DNA of 64,000 nt from CAZWKX01 sp964633975 (GCA_964633975.1 CAZWKX010000005.1:16054-80053); one strand, 5' to 3'; shown: positions 32,466 through 41,381, counted from the first letter of the stretch. Program-made: numbers and translations. The notes: generated from the sequence alone by a model not told the origin.

Positions 32466-33809
32466 TCAGGTCCCGATGTGCGCCCCGAAACGCTCAACGG
32501 TGGCGGCGAGCTGGGCCACGGTGAGGCGCAGAGACTCCTCGCTGACCCGCTCGTCGTTGCCGTGGAAGAGGGTGAAGAACTCGCCGAAGGGAATCCGATC
32601 GTCGAAGACGGCAACGCCGTACGCCACCGTCCCCCGGCTGCGGAAGAACCGGGCGTCCGTGGCCACGGGGATAAGTGATGGGATCAACCGCCGCCGACCG
32701 GTCACCACCTCGAGGCCGTCCGCGATGGCCTCCCACAACGGCCCCTCGGGCCGGGACCCGTTGGGCCGTGTGATCTCGAGCCGTTCCAGGCGCACGTCTT
32801 CGTCCCGGCCCAGGACACGGCGCAGGTGCGCGTCCACGTCGTCCTCGTCCTGTCCGGGAAGGGCACGCACGTCCATGCGGGCTTCGGCGTGATCCGGCAC
32901 CACGTTGGTTTGCACGCCTCCCTCCAGCGTGTTGACGCTGACCGTCAGATGGGTGCAGGCGTGGACCCATCGGGCAAGGCCCCGATCGGTGCGGAAGATC
33001 TCGCTGATCACATCATCCACGAGCTCGGCGTCGAGGAGCCGTCTGCGGAGGGGGTCCGCGGGTCCCCAGGCCTCAACTAGGCGCCGCCACTCGGCCGTGA
33101 TCACGGCCCCAGGCGGGTTCTCAATGAGCCGGGAGACTGCTCGGGTCAACGGGACCAGTGCGCTGCGCGTGCCGTAGGGCTGGCTCCCATGGCCGGGAAT
33201 CCCGTCAGCGACCAACCGGCGCCACTGGGGACCCTTCTCCGCGACGGTGACCGGCAGGCCCGGCCCCTCCTCCCCGGTGAGAAAAGGTGCACCCGTCTCG
33301 GTGACGAGGTACTCACAGGCAACGTCCTCCCATCGGTTCTCGACTAGCCACCCGCTTCCCAGCCGACCGGCGGCTTCCTCGTCGGCAACGGCCAGCAGCA
33401 GGAGGTCGCCGGGAAGGGGCGGCAGCGTTCCATCGAGATAACGCCTAAAAACTGCCGCCATCACCGAAGTCTGGTTGAGCATGTCCACGGCCCCGCGTCC
33501 CCAGACGAAGCCATCGCGGCGCTCACCCGAAAAAGGAGGGTGACTCCAGCCGTCGGGACGCGCCGGCACGACGTCCGTGTGCCCCAGGAGCATCAGCCGA
33601 GGCGCCCCGGGCCGGCTGCCCGGCACCCGGTAGAGAACGCTCTGGCGTCCGGGGTGAGGCTCGAACACCCGGCCTTCGGCTCCCAGGTAGGCGGCGAGAG
33701 TGGCCACCGAACGATGCTCCCGACCACTGTCGGCCGTCCCATCGTTCACACACTCGTTCCGAATCAACGAGACAAGCAGCTCAACGACCTCTCCGGTCGG
33801 AATCGTCAC
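32466..33809 (-). CDS. M20 family metallopeptidase/deacylase
   Basis: 447 residues. Zinc-binding motifs of the M20 di-zinc family: LLGHTDVVPA, WGRGAVDMLNQTSVMA and VADEEAAG; a dimerisation domain with HGSQPYGTRSALVPLT and VQTNVVPDHAEARMDVRALP; and a C-terminal VATDARFFRSRG and FHGNDERV. Related enzymes are carboxypeptidases, aminoacylases or succinyl-diaminopimelate desuccinylase relatives; the substrate is open. GTG 33809 has AGGGAG upstream and overlaps the stop of a possible small frame (33806-34054). Confidence 0.88.
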   Translation of the reverse strand: MTIPTGEVVELLVSLIRNECVNDGTADSGREHRSVATLAAYLGAEGRVFEPHPGRQSVLYRVPGSRPGAPRLMLLGHTDVVPARPDGWSHPPFSGERRDGFVWGRGAVDMLNQTSVMAAVFRRYLDGTLPPLPGDLLLLAVADEEAAGRLGSGWLVENRWEDVACEYLVTETGAPFLTGEEGPGLPVTVAEKGPQWRRLVADGIPGHGSQPYGTRSALVPLTRAVSRLIENPPGAVITAEWRRLVEAWGPADPLRRRLLDAELVDDVISEIFRTDRGLARWVHACTHLTVSVNTLEGGVQTNVVPDHAEARMDVRALPGQDEDDVDAHLRRVLGRDEDVRLERLEITRPNGSRPEGPLWEAIADGLEVVTGRRRLIPSLIPVATDARFFRSRGTVAYGVAVFDDRIPFGEFFTLFHGNDERVSEESLRLTVAQLAATVERFGAHIGT

Positions 33810-34054
33810 GGCTCTCCCTTCGATCGAGACGACGTGGGCGCGGCCCGGCGAGGCACGGCGATGCGGCGAGCGGTCAAACGACTCGGCCCGGGACTGGTCG
33901 TCCGGCAAAGACCGGGAAGCGCGCCGCCGTCCATGCGGCGGTGCCCACGGGCGGCGGACCTTGGGTTGAAGCTGGGTCCTGCCAACCCGTTTCCGAGGGA
34001 TCGATCACGAACAGCGATGCCGACGTGCCTTACGGCACCAGCCCCGACTTCCAT
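33806..34054 (-). CDS. Possible small gene upstream of the M20 peptidase
   Basis: 82 codons from ATG 34054 (MEVGAGAVRHVGIAVRDRSL) to a TGA that overlaps the M20 start as GTGA. TACGCT (34063-34068) stands 8 nt before the ATG, as at other leaderless genes here. The product is Arg-rich and has no recognisable domain, so it may be only the M20 leader region. Kept as a candidate because of the two signals. Apart from it, 33810-34078 shows no gene. Confidence 0.25.
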   Translation of the reverse strand: MEVGAGAVRHVGIAVRDRSLGNGLAGPSFNPRSAARGHRRMDGGALPGLCRTTSPGPSRLTARRIAVPRRAAPTSSRSKGEP

Positions 34055-34078
34055 GGGACGTCAGCGTAGCCAGAAGGC

Positions 34079-34522
34079 TCAGACGCAGTCCCGGCAGAGG
34101 GACTTCCGCTTGTCCGCGAGCTGGGTGACCCGCTTCACCAGGAAGCACGAAGCGCAGACGAACTCGTCCGACCCCACGGACTCGGCCTCGGTCTCGAGAG
34201 CCATGGCCTCGCGTCGGATCTGTCGCAGCTCCTCCGCTTCGTCGACCGGGAGCACTTCGGCGGCCTCATCCTCGGTGAGCATCTCGAGCTCTTCGGCCTC
34301 CAGCTCGTCGAGCGCCTCTTCTTCTTCCTCCTCCTCGTCGTCGTCCTCGTCCTCGTCCTCCTCGACGTCCTCCTCCTCCTCGTCCTCCTCCTCCAAATCG
34401 GAGAAGTCGTCGGAATCGTCGAGGTCCTCCTCTAGAACATCGAGGTCGTCCTTGAGCCAGTCCTCGCTGGGCTCTTCGGCGTCGAACTCGTCTTCATTCG
34501 GGGGGGCGTCGGAAGTGACCAA
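34079..34522 (-). CDS. DUF4193 family protein
   Basis: 147 residues. The N-terminal two thirds are almost entirely Glu and Asp (residues 20-85), then a helical stretch (EAEELRQIRREAMALE). A C-terminal DEFVCASCFLVKRVTQLADK followed by CRDC forms a four-Cys zinc knuckle, the hallmark of actinobacterial DUF4193. Function unknown; the acidic arm and zinc knuckle suggest binding to basic or nucleic-acid partners (inference). TTG 34522 has GAGGAG 6 nt upstream, and TATACT at 34551-34556 is a good -10. Confidence 0.88.
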   Translation of the reverse strand: MVTSDAPPNEDEFDAEEPSEDWLKDDLDVLEEDLDDSDDFSDLEEEDEEEEDVEEDEDEDDDEEEEEEEALDELEAEELEMLTEDEAAEVLPVDEAEELRQIRREAMALETEAESVGSDEFVCASCFLVKRVTQLADKRKSLCRDCV

Positions 34523-34550
34523 TCCAACTCCTCGGGATCAGGGCGGCCGG

Positions 34551-34556
34551 AGTATA
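34551..34556 (-). promoter_or_regulatory. -10 hexamer TATACT for the DUF4193 gene
   Basis: Minus-strand TATACT, 28 nt before TTG 34522; the leader contains GAGGAG. No clear -35 was seen. Confidence 0.45.
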
Positions 34557-34580
34557 GGTCCCCCCATCGGGAATCGGGAG

Positions 34581-35462
34581 TCAGATCTTGAATCGAAGCG
34601 CGCCGGGTTCGATACGCACAGTGACGGGCGTCTCGCCCAGGTAATCGCCGTCGACTTCGATGGGCCAGGAACGGTCGGTCTCGATGGTGACCGAGGTGGA
34701 TCGGTAGCGCCTCACCGCCTTGTGCGACAGATGCGATCCCCTCTTGACTTTGGGGAAGAGGGAGAGGGCCGCCCACTTCCAGCACGAGAAGAGCTGCACA
34801 TCGAAGAAGCCGTCGCCGAGGGCCGCCCCCGGCGCGATGTTCATGCCGAACCCGAAGTACTGGCCGTTGGCCACAACAACGGCGAACGCCTTGCCTTGAA
34901 ACGACTGACGGTCGGCAGTCAAGTCGACCCGGGCGGCGCGAAAGCCGGGCAGGGTCAGCCAAAACGCCGCCTTGTACCTGGACTTCCCCAGGCGACGGGT
35001 GACCCGCTCCGCGGCACGCACCGTGCCGGCGATCACTCCGACGTCGAGAACGTTGAGAAACCGCCGGATTCCCCACTCGCCCTCGGCGACGCCGACGTCG
35101 ATGCTGTAGGTGGCGTCGCCCTCGAGGTGAGCCGCCGCCTCCTCGAGGGACTGGGGCATCCCTACCGACCGGATCAAATCGCATCCGGAACCCGCGGGAA
35201 GCACTGCGATCACGGGCGGTTCCTCCCACCGGTGGCGCAGCAGAGCGTCGGCCATCAGACTCGCCGTGCCGTCGCCGCCGACGGCTAGATAGCGGTCGGC
35301 ACCGAAGGCGATTCCCTCTTCGACCAGTGATCGCAGGTGTTCCGGGGAGTCCGAGGTATGGATCTCGGCCGGGATTCCGCGCTCCTCGAGCGCGGCGTGC
35401 ACACGACGCTCGACCCGCTCCCGGCTTCCCGCCGCCGGATTCACAATGGTCCACCAGGTCAT
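34581..35462 (-). CDS. Diacylglycerol kinase family lipid kinase
   Basis: 293 residues. The N-terminus WWTIVNPAAGSRERVERRV is the usual NP-x-AG motif, LAVGGDGTASLMADALL the catalytic GGDGT loop, LPAGSGCDLIRSVGM the third motif, and VDGDYLGETPVTVRIEPGAL the C-terminal domain. It phosphorylates a lipid such as diacylglycerol or a sphingoid base; which one is unknown. ATG 35462 overlaps the helicase stop (ATGA) with AGGAG 4 nt upstream. Confidence 0.9.
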   Translation of the reverse strand: MTWWTIVNPAAGSRERVERRVHAALEERGIPAEIHTSDSPEHLRSLVEEGIAFGADRYLAVGGDGTASLMADALLRHRWEEPPVIAVLPAGSGCDLIRSVGMPQSLEEAAAHLEGDATYSIDVGVAEGEWGIRRFLNVLDVGVIAGTVRAAERVTRRLGKSRYKAAFWLTLPGFRAARVDLTADRQSFQGKAFAVVVANGQYFGFGMNIAPGAALGDGFFDVQLFSCWKWAALSLFPKVKRGSHLSHKAVRRYRSTSVTIETDRSWPIEVDGDYLGETPVTVRIEPGALRFKI

Positions 35463-37975
35463 ATCGCTCCTGCTGCGGCGACGACACCACGATCGACGCT
35501 AGCAACCGCCGACCTCATGGGGCGCTCCAGCCCGGGCACAACCTCGGCGATTTGCAGCATGAGGTCGATGAGCTGCCTGCAATTCCTCACGAAGTCCCCC
35601 ACTCCACTCGTGCCCTCCTCGAACAGCTCGCGCAGCTCGCTCCCCTTCGCCCAACGGTAGGCGATGTCGGCAAAACCGACCTCCGGCGGTCTGCTGACTT
35701 CGAGACCGGCCTCCTCTTCGTCGGCGGCGAGGCGTTCCCAGGTATCGGTCACCATGCCGACGCAGCGCTCGAGGCTCGAAGTCGGGAGGCGCCGGGAATC
35801 GGCCTCGGCCCGCGGCTCGTACGTGAAAATGGAGACGAGCGCGGCAACCTCGGCCGTAGCCAGCCCCTCGAACAGCCCCTTCCCCAGAGATTCGGCGAGA
35901 AGCAAGTCCAGCTCGTTGTAGATGAAGCGCAGGCGCCGGCCCGCCGCCGTCAGCGCCCAGCCTTCCGCGTACCCCCGATTCCCGAGAATACGGAGAACGG
36001 AGTTGAGCCGAGGCACCATTCCTTCGCTGACGGCCGCCTGCCGGCGGCCGAGCCCTTCGATGCGTCGCTCGCGTCTTCGGATCGATCGCACCGCCTCCAG
36101 ATGGCGCTCCAGGCGGGGACAAGCCGCGGCTCCGTTCCCTTGGCCGGCGCCGCGCTCGAGCGGACGACGCGGTATGGCATCGCCGGGGGACCAAGCAGCC
36201 AGCAACGCGGCGACACGGTCCCGGTATCCGGGCTGTCGCGGCTCCGGCGGCATGGGAATCCCGAGGTGCCCCAGAACCACCGCGGTCACGGGCAGATCGT
36301 CCGATGCGATCCGGTGCAGGCGCCCATCGGCAGTGAGGGTGAGAAGACGCGGGCGTCGGCCGCGCCCACTAGCCATGACGACGTAACGCTGGCCAACTCC
36401 GTGCCCCCACTCGAGCACGTCACCGGGTTCGGCCTCGGATACAAACCGGCTCATCACCCGGCTGCGGTCCTCCAGGCCGCTCTCCGCTATCGCCCACACA
36501 TCTCCCAGCTCGCACTCGGCGGCTTCACGATCAGCCGCCAGCGCGGCCTGCTCCTCCGCCATCGAGGCCGCCGACTGCTCGGCGGATCGCTCATCCTGAA
36601 ATCGGGCGAACGAGGCGTTGAGAAGCTCCTCGGCCCGGGCCCGGGAGTACGAGGCGATCAGATTGGCCACCATGTTGTAGCGGGGCACGAACACGGATCG
36701 CAGAGGGAAAGGCCCGGACGCGGCGATGGCGGCCACTCGCTCGAAAGGGAGATAGGGCGTGTGGAGCACAACGGCGGTGCCCAACATGTCTATCCCGCGC
36801 CGACCGGCGCGGCCGGTGAGCTGCGTGTAGTCGCCCCCGCTCATGAGCGCGTGCCCCTGACCGGTGTACTTCGACAGGTTCTCGAGGACCACGGCCCGAG
36901 CCGGCATGTTGATGCCCAGAGAGAGCGTCTCAGTAGCGAACACGAGCTTGACCAGCCCGGCGGCAAACAAGCGCTCGGTGGTCTCCTTGAACGCGGGCAC
37001 CAGCCCGGCATGGTGGGTGGCGACCCCAGCCTCCAGGCCGGCGAGCCAATGCCCGTAGCCGAGCACGGCGAGATCGTCCACGGAGAGGTGCGCCGTGCGC
37101 TCCTTCGCCACTCGGTCGATGGCCTGTGCCTCTTCAGGCGTGGCGAGCCGCAAGCCGGCATCGACCACGTGCTGGGCGGCCGCGTCGCATCCTGCTCGGG
37201 AGAAGATGAAGTAGATGGCCGGCAACAGTCCCCGGCGATGAAGGAACTCGCATGTCTCGACTCGTCGCGGGGCGCCGTAGCGGTGGCCACGACCCCTGTG
37301 CAACATGCGCACGATGCGCTCGTTGGGGCGACCCTTGTCGAACGCGGGGAGCATACGAAGCGCTCCCCGCTCCCAGCGATCACTCAGCAGGTACTCGGAG
37401 TCGAGGGGCACCGCCCGCTTCTTCTCGACCACCAGGCTGGTTGGTCCTCTCCTGCTCCTCACCCAGTCGGCGAACTCCTCCGCGTTGGCCACCGTGGCGG
37501 ACAGGCAGACGAGTGGGATGCTCCGGTCCAGGTGGATGATGATCTCCTCCCACACCGGTCCCCGGGCAGGGTCGGCCAGGTAGTGCACCTCATCCAGTAC
37601 GACGACCCCGACGCCGTCCAGCTCGGGGCTGTGGGCGTACATCATGTTCCGCAGCACCTCGGTCGTCATCACCACGATCGGCGCGCTTGCGTTGATCGAG
37701 TTGTCCCCGGTGAGCAGGCCCACCGTCGCGGTGCCGTGCTGCCGGCACAGGTCGCCGTACTTCTGGTTCGACAGAGCCTTAAGAGGCGTCGTGTAGATCG
37801 CTCGCCGTCCGCGGCCCAGCGCCCTCGCCATCGCGGCCTCGGCGACCACCGTCTTGCCCGATCCCGTCGGCGCAGTAACCACGACGGTCTCTCCCCGATC
37901 TATGGCACCCGCTGCGTCTGCCTGGAACCGATCAGACGAAAAAGGCAGCAGCTCCATGTACTCACGAGCGGTCAC
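35459..37975 (-). CDS. helY: Ski2-like DEAD/DEAH-box helicase (HelY type)
   Basis: 838 residues, close to mycobacterial HelY. Walker A VTAPTGSGKTVVAEAAMARA near residue 34, TTPLKALSNQKYGDL, GDNSINASAPIVVMTTEVLR, the DEVH box in VVLDEVHYLADPARG, LSATVANAEEFADW, HHAGLVPAFKETTERLFAAG, FATETLSLGINMPARAVVLE and QLTGRAGRRGID. The C-terminal 250 residues form the DSHCT-like domain. Probably an RNA or DNA helicase. The start GTG overlaps the tatC stop; ATG seven codons later is an alternative. The tatA-tatC-helY order is usual downstream of pafBC. Confidence 0.94.
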   Translation of the reverse strand: MTAREYMELLPFSSDRFQADAAGAIDRGETVVVTAPTGSGKTVVAEAAMARALGRGRRAIYTTPLKALSNQKYGDLCRQHGTATVGLLTGDNSINASAPIVVMTTEVLRNMMYAHSPELDGVGVVVLDEVHYLADPARGPVWEEIIIHLDRSIPLVCLSATVANAEEFADWVRSRRGPTSLVVEKKRAVPLDSEYLLSDRWERGALRMLPAFDKGRPNERIVRMLHRGRGHRYGAPRRVETCEFLHRRGLLPAIYFIFSRAGCDAAAQHVVDAGLRLATPEEAQAIDRVAKERTAHLSVDDLAVLGYGHWLAGLEAGVATHHAGLVPAFKETTERLFAAGLVKLVFATETLSLGINMPARAVVLENLSKYTGQGHALMSGGDYTQLTGRAGRRGIDMLGTAVVLHTPYLPFERVAAIAASGPFPLRSVFVPRYNMVANLIASYSRARAEELLNASFARFQDERSAEQSAASMAEEQAALAADREAAECELGDVWAIAESGLEDRSRVMSRFVSEAEPGDVLEWGHGVGQRYVVMASGRGRRPRLLTLTADGRLHRIASDDLPVTAVVLGHLGIPMPPEPRQPGYRDRVAALLAAWSPGDAIPRRPLERGAGQGNGAAACPRLERHLEAVRSIRRRERRIEGLGRRQAAVSEGMVPRLNSVLRILGNRGYAEGWALTAAGRRLRFIYNELDLLLAESLGKGLFEGLATAEVAALVSIFTYEPRAEADSRRLPTSSLERCVGMVTDTWERLAADEEEAGLEVSRPPEVGFADIAYRWAKGSELRELFEEGTSGVGDFVRNCRQLIDLMLQIAEVVPGLERPMRSAVASVDRGVVAAAGAI

Positions 37976-38682
37976 CGCCGCAACACCAGCCTCACCAACC
38001 AGATGGTCGCCTCATAGAAGACGTACAGAGGGGCTGAGAGCAGGAGAAGGGTGAGCGGATCGCCGCTGGGTGTGACCACCGCCCCGACGGTCACGATGAT
38101 CAGCACGGCCCAGCGCCGGCCCCGGGCCAGGGTGCGCCACCCCACCAGCCCCATCGCGGCCGCGGCAAAGAGGAACACCGGGAACTCGAAAGCGAGGCCG
38201 AACACGAGCAGATAACGCAGCGCGAACGTCAGGTAGTAGTCGCCGCCGATCACCGGCTCTATTCGGTCCGAACCGAAGTCGAGGAGAAAGGCGATGCCGC
38301 GCTCCAAAGACCAATAACCGAAAGCGACTCCGCTCAGGAAAAGGAGGATGAGCACGCCGACTACAGGGAGAGCCCGGCGCTTCTCCCGCCGGGTCAGCGC
38401 CGGGCTGATAAAGGCCCATACCTGGTAGATGACGACCGGGCTGGCAAATACGAACCCGGCAAACAGGGAAAGGCGCATGAAGAGGGAAAAGGCCTCGGTG
38501 GGTCGAAAGAAGGCGAGCTGCCTTCCTTCCGCGTAGCTCTCGTAGGGCGCGACCAGCAAGTCGAAGATCCAGGTCCGGAATACGAAGGCGGCGATGCTGC
38601 CGATGATCACGGCGGCGCTGGCCTTGATGAGTCGATTCCGCAGCTCCGTGATGTGGCTCATGAGCGGAGCCTTCTCGCTCAC
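37972..38682 (-). CDS. tatC: Twin-arginine translocase subunit TatC
   Basis: 236 residues with six membrane segments. SHITELRNRLIKASAAVIIG is the conserved start; FFRPTEAFSLFMRLSLFAGF, SPVVIYQVWAFISPALTRRE and FGLAFEFPVFLFAAAAMGLV are family stretches. It recognises folded Tat substrates at the membrane. GTG start overlapping the tatA stop (GTGA). Confidence 0.96.
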   Translation of the reverse strand: MSEKAPLMSHITELRNRLIKASAAVIIGSIAAFVFRTWIFDLLVAPYESYAEGRQLAFFRPTEAFSLFMRLSLFAGFVFASPVVIYQVWAFISPALTRREKRRALPVVGVLILLFLSGVAFGYWSLERGIAFLLDFGSDRIEPVIGGDYYLTFALRYLLVFGLAFEFPVFLFAAAAMGLVGWRTLARGRRWAVLIIVTVGAVVTPSGDPLTLLLLSAPLYVFYEATIWLVRLVLRR

Positions 38683-39005
38683 GGGCCGCGCTCCCCGGGC
38701 TCCTCTGCCTCCGGCTTCTCCTTGGGCTGCGCCTTCTCGGGCTGGCCGAGCATCGACTCGATCTCGTCCCTCATCTCCTTGAGCGGTGCCACCGCCTCGC
38801 GGTACTCGTCCCTCACCTCTTGGAGCGGAGCGATGGTGTCGCGATACTCGTCCTCGATCCCGCTCTTCAGCTCGGCCGTGGCCCGGCGCACGGCTCGTAT
38901 CATCGCTCCAAACTTGCGGGCCAGCTCGGGAAGGCGCTTGGGGCCTATGACGATGATGGCGACGACGGCGATGGTGGTGAACTCAGCGGGGCTGATGCTG
39001 AACAC
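38679..39005 (-). CDS. tatA: Twin-arginine translocase subunit TatA/TatB
   Basis: 108 residues: one N-terminal membrane helix (FTTIAVVAIIVIG), the hinge PKRLPELARKFG, an amphipathic helix, then a long charged, Pro-rich tail with two similar segments (RDTIAPLQEVRDEYREAVAP). The hinge GPKRLPE and the length fit TatA or TatB equally, so the letter is uncertain. GTG 39005 lies 6 nt after TACCAT, marking a leaderless start and the promoter of the tatA-tatC-helY-lipid kinase unit. Confidence 0.88.
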   Translation of the reverse strand: MFSISPAEFTTIAVVAIIVIGPKRLPELARKFGAMIRAVRRATAELKSGIEDEYRDTIAPLQEVRDEYREAVAPLKEMRDEIESMLGQPEKAQPKEKPEAEEPGERGP

Positions 39006-39011
39006 TCGGCC

Positions 39012-39017
39012 ATGGTA
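39012..39017 (-). promoter_or_regulatory. -10 hexamer TACCAT for leaderless tatA
   Basis: Minus-strand TACCAT ends 6 nt before GTG 39005 and no Shine-Dalgarno box is present. Confidence 0.4.
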
Positions 39018-39087
39018 GAGCCGGAGATCCAGCGACACGGAGAGCGGCCCCGAGGGGCCGCTCCGCGTATCCGTGTGCACACCGTGT

Positions 39088-39378
39088 TTACAGGCGCAGG
39101 TGGTGGCGCCACTCATCACCATCGAGGGAACTCACAAACTCCCTGATCTCCGTCTCGGTGATGGGTCCGGAGTCATCGACCACCTCGTAAGCGACGCCGG
39201 TCGCCAGGAGGATGCTCACGACACGGTGGTTCGCCGGTCGGCTTTGCAGCTGCTCGCAGTGCGGGCAGGCAAAGACGTAGGTCCCAGTCCCTGAGGAAGG
39301 GGTGAGGTGAAGTGAAAGGTCAGTGGGAGCGAGTTCGACGTCGCCGCAGACGGGGCACGAAGTGCGGATGGTGGTCAT
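39088..39378 (-). CDS. Small zinc-ribbon protein between pafC and tatA
   Basis: 96 residues. TSCPVCGDVELAPTDLSLHL and FACPHCEQLQSRPANHRVVS give two CxxC pairs about 30 residues apart with beta-rich sequence between, as in a zinc ribbon. The C-terminal half includes YEVVDDSGPITETEIREFVS. No named family recognised. It follows pafC by 91 nt on the same strand, so it may be transcribed with pafA/B/C, but no functional link can be shown. Confidence 0.75.
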   Translation of the reverse strand: MTTIRTSCPVCGDVELAPTDLSLHLTPSSGTGTYVFACPHCEQLQSRPANHRVVSILLATGVAYEVVDDSGPITETEIREFVSSLDGDEWRHHLRL

Positions 39379-39469
39379 GTGCCAGGCTCTCTGTTCCGGT
39401 GCTCTGCCGCGTGTATCGGGAGGCTTCCCAGGACCCTGAATGACCATTGGAGCTAATAGTCCAAACGGG

Positions 39470-40405
39470 CTAGCCAGCGGCACCGTAGCGGCGGAGAATC
39501 CTCGACTTGAGGTCGCTCACCGCCTCCTCGACCTCGGCGCCCTCCAGCAGGGTCGCGGCACCGCCGAGCCGTACCAGGAGACGGGCCGCCACGGACGGCA
39601 CGGCGGCAGAGAACCGGACCACCTGGGCTACCTCTTCCTGCGAGACCACATCGACCGGGTAGTAGTCGGACACCCACGCGGCTGCCGGACCCAGGCGGAT
39701 GAGAGCGGTGACGTCGTCGACCCCAGGGCTGTATCTGATGCCACCCGGCGCTTCCTGCTCGGCGGGGACAAAACGCTCGCCCGTCGGTCGCACGCGGCGA
39801 ATCCGGTCGAGCCGGAACACCCTTTCATCGCCGGCGAGGCGGCAAAAGGCCCTCAGGTACCAGTTGCCCATGGCCGAGTGCACGCTCCAGGGCTCCACCC
39901 GGCGAACGGTGGTCTCCCCCTTGGCCAAGGACGTGTACTCAATCTCGACCACCTCTCCACGCGCCGCGTGACCGCTCAGCAGAGCCACACGCTCGGGTTC
40001 TGCCGCCAGCTCAACCGATAGGGCTCCCTGCTCCGGCATCAGCACCCTCTCCAGCTTCTCGACGGCCGTCCCGAGCGCCTCAGGTGCGGTACCCGAGGAC
40101 ATCAGCGCCATTCCGGCGGCGAGCAGCATGAGAGTCTCCGCCGTCGTCAGTCGCAGAGGCGCGGCGAAGTAGTCGGCCAAGTCGACAACCACCTCGTCAC
40201 CGTCGATGTAGGCCTCCATGAGGTCTCCCGGCCCGTAGCCGGGAAGGCCGCAGACGAAGACGAGATTCAGGTCGCGCACGAGCTCTGCGCGGGTGTACCC
40301 GAACCGCTCGCAGACCTCGTCCACCGTGGCGCCGGGGTGGGCGATGACCCAGGGAACCATGGCGAGGATGCGAGAGAGCCGCCTTGCAGCACGCGCGCTG
40401 GTCAC
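39470..40405 (-). CDS. pafC: WYL-domain transcriptional regulator PafC
   Basis: 311 residues. N-terminal helix-turn-helix (ARRLSRILAMVPWVIAHPGA, TVDEVCERFGYTRAELVRDL), central WYL domain (EIEYTSLAKGETTVRRVEPW, GNWYLRAFCRLAGDERVFRL, DRIRRV) and C-terminal WCX extension. PafB and PafC act as a heterodimer that activates DNA-damage genes independently of LexA in mycobacteria. GTG 40405 overlaps the pafB stop (GTGA). Confidence 0.93.
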   Translation of the reverse strand: MTSARAARRLSRILAMVPWVIAHPGATVDEVCERFGYTRAELVRDLNLVFVCGLPGYGPGDLMEAYIDGDEVVVDLADYFAAPLRLTTAETLMLLAAGMALMSSGTAPEALGTAVEKLERVLMPEQGALSVELAAEPERVALLSGHAARGEVVEIEYTSLAKGETTVRRVEPWSVHSAMGNWYLRAFCRLAGDERVFRLDRIRRVRPTGERFVPAEQEAPGGIRYSPGVDDVTALIRLGPAAAWVSDYYPVDVVSQEEVAQVVRFSAAVPSVAARLLVRLGGAATLLEGAEVEEAVSDLKSRILRRYGAAG

Positions 40406-41325
40406 GAGGCTCTCACATGCTCTATGAGGCGTTGCCGCACCTCGGCCGGTGCCACCACCTCGGCGGCGTCCTCGAACCCGATCATCCACCCGATGAAGGC
40501 GTCCACATTGGCAACGGGCAAGCGGGCGCTCAGCCCGCCGGCGCCGAGTTCTTCGACCTGGGCTGCCCCGGTGAGCTGCCGACGCGCCCACCACGCAACC
40601 TCCGGATCGAAGCGTGCCTCGACCATGACCTGCTCCTCACCAGCCTCCCAAGGGGCCTCGGGGAGCACATCGGCGACACGGAAGCCCGGCGGAGGCCTGA
40701 AGGCGTTCTCCGGCCCGGTGACCTCGAGCTCCTCGATGCGGTCCACACGGAACGAGCGAACGTCGTCTCCACCCGCCGGCGAGCCCGCCAAGTACCAGTG
40801 GCCGCGGCGGTGCGCCAGGCCCAGCGGGCGCAGGCGCCGCCGGCGGGTCCTGTAGGTGAACCGGACCAGGCGCCGCTCCACCACGGCGCCGAAGAGCGCA
40901 GGCAAGTAGTCGAGGGTCTCGCCCAGCTCTGCAGCCAAGGGCTCGCCCCCGGACCCGGCACCGGCCCCTCCGAGCTTGAGCACGGCGGCCCTTCCCGGCG
41001 ACTGCCCCCCAAGCCGCACCACCTGGGTCGCCAGCCACAGGGCGGCGCGCTCGGCATCAGTAAGACCAGGGTCTTCGAGCGCGTATTCCTGGGGGCGCAC
41101 CACGTAGCCCTGTTCGACCTCCCAGGCGTCGGTGTAACTCAGGCGCAGCGGTACCCCAAGGTCGCGCAACAGCTCCTTGTCGCGCTCGAATGTCCGGCGG
41201 AACGCCTCATCACTCTCCTGGTCGTATCCGGCGACGGTGTGCCGGATCTCGTCGGCGGTCACGGGTCGTTCCACGGTGAGGAGGAAGGCAAGCAGGTTGA
41301 GCACACGCTCGACGACACGCTGCAT
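40402..41325 (-). CDS. pafB: WYL-domain transcriptional regulator PafB
   Basis: 307 residues. HTH of the WYL type (RVVERVLNLLAFLLTVERPV, TADEIRHTVAGY, FERDKELLRDLGVPL), WYL domain (VRFTYRTRRRRLRPLGLAHR, GHWYLAG, RSFRVDRIEELEVTG) and WCX C-terminus. ATG 41325 lies 7 nt after TACAGT and was preferred over GTG 41334, which is upstream within the spacer. Partner of PafC. Confidence 0.93.
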   Translation of the reverse strand: MQRVVERVLNLLAFLLTVERPVTADEIRHTVAGYDQESDEAFRRTFERDKELLRDLGVPLRLSYTDAWEVEQGYVVRPQEYALEDPGLTDAERAALWLATQVVRLGGQSPGRAAVLKLGGAGAGSGGEPLAAELGETLDYLPALFGAVVERRLVRFTYRTRRRRLRPLGLAHRRGHWYLAGSPAGGDDVRSFRVDRIEELEVTGPENAFRPPPGFRVADVLPEAPWEAGEEQVMVEARFDPEVAWWARRQLTGAAQVEELGAGGLSARLPVANVDAFIGWMIGFEDAAEVVAPAEVRQRLIEHVRAS

Positions 41326-41332
41326 CGCCAGC

Positions 41333-41338
41333 ACTGTA
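41333..41338 (-). promoter_or_regulatory. -10 hexamer TACAGT for leaderless pafB-pafC
   Basis: Minus-strand TACAGT ends 7 nt before ATG 41325, in the 56-nt gap after pafA. This gives pafBC a promoter separate from that of pafA. Confidence 0.4.
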
Positions 41339-41381
41339 TCCGGACGGGGCCACGGAAGGGAGCCTCAGGCTGCGAGGGCGC

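Noticed and set aside
33540..35288. Large plus-strand open frame with a poly-Ser run
   Set aside because: It is antisense to DUF4193 (Glu/Asp codons read as Ser) and to the M20 and lipid kinase genes.
35327..38017. 896-codon plus-strand open frame opposite the helicase
   Set aside because: Shadow frame in high-GC DNA; the minus strand encodes a full Ski2-like helicase with all motifs.
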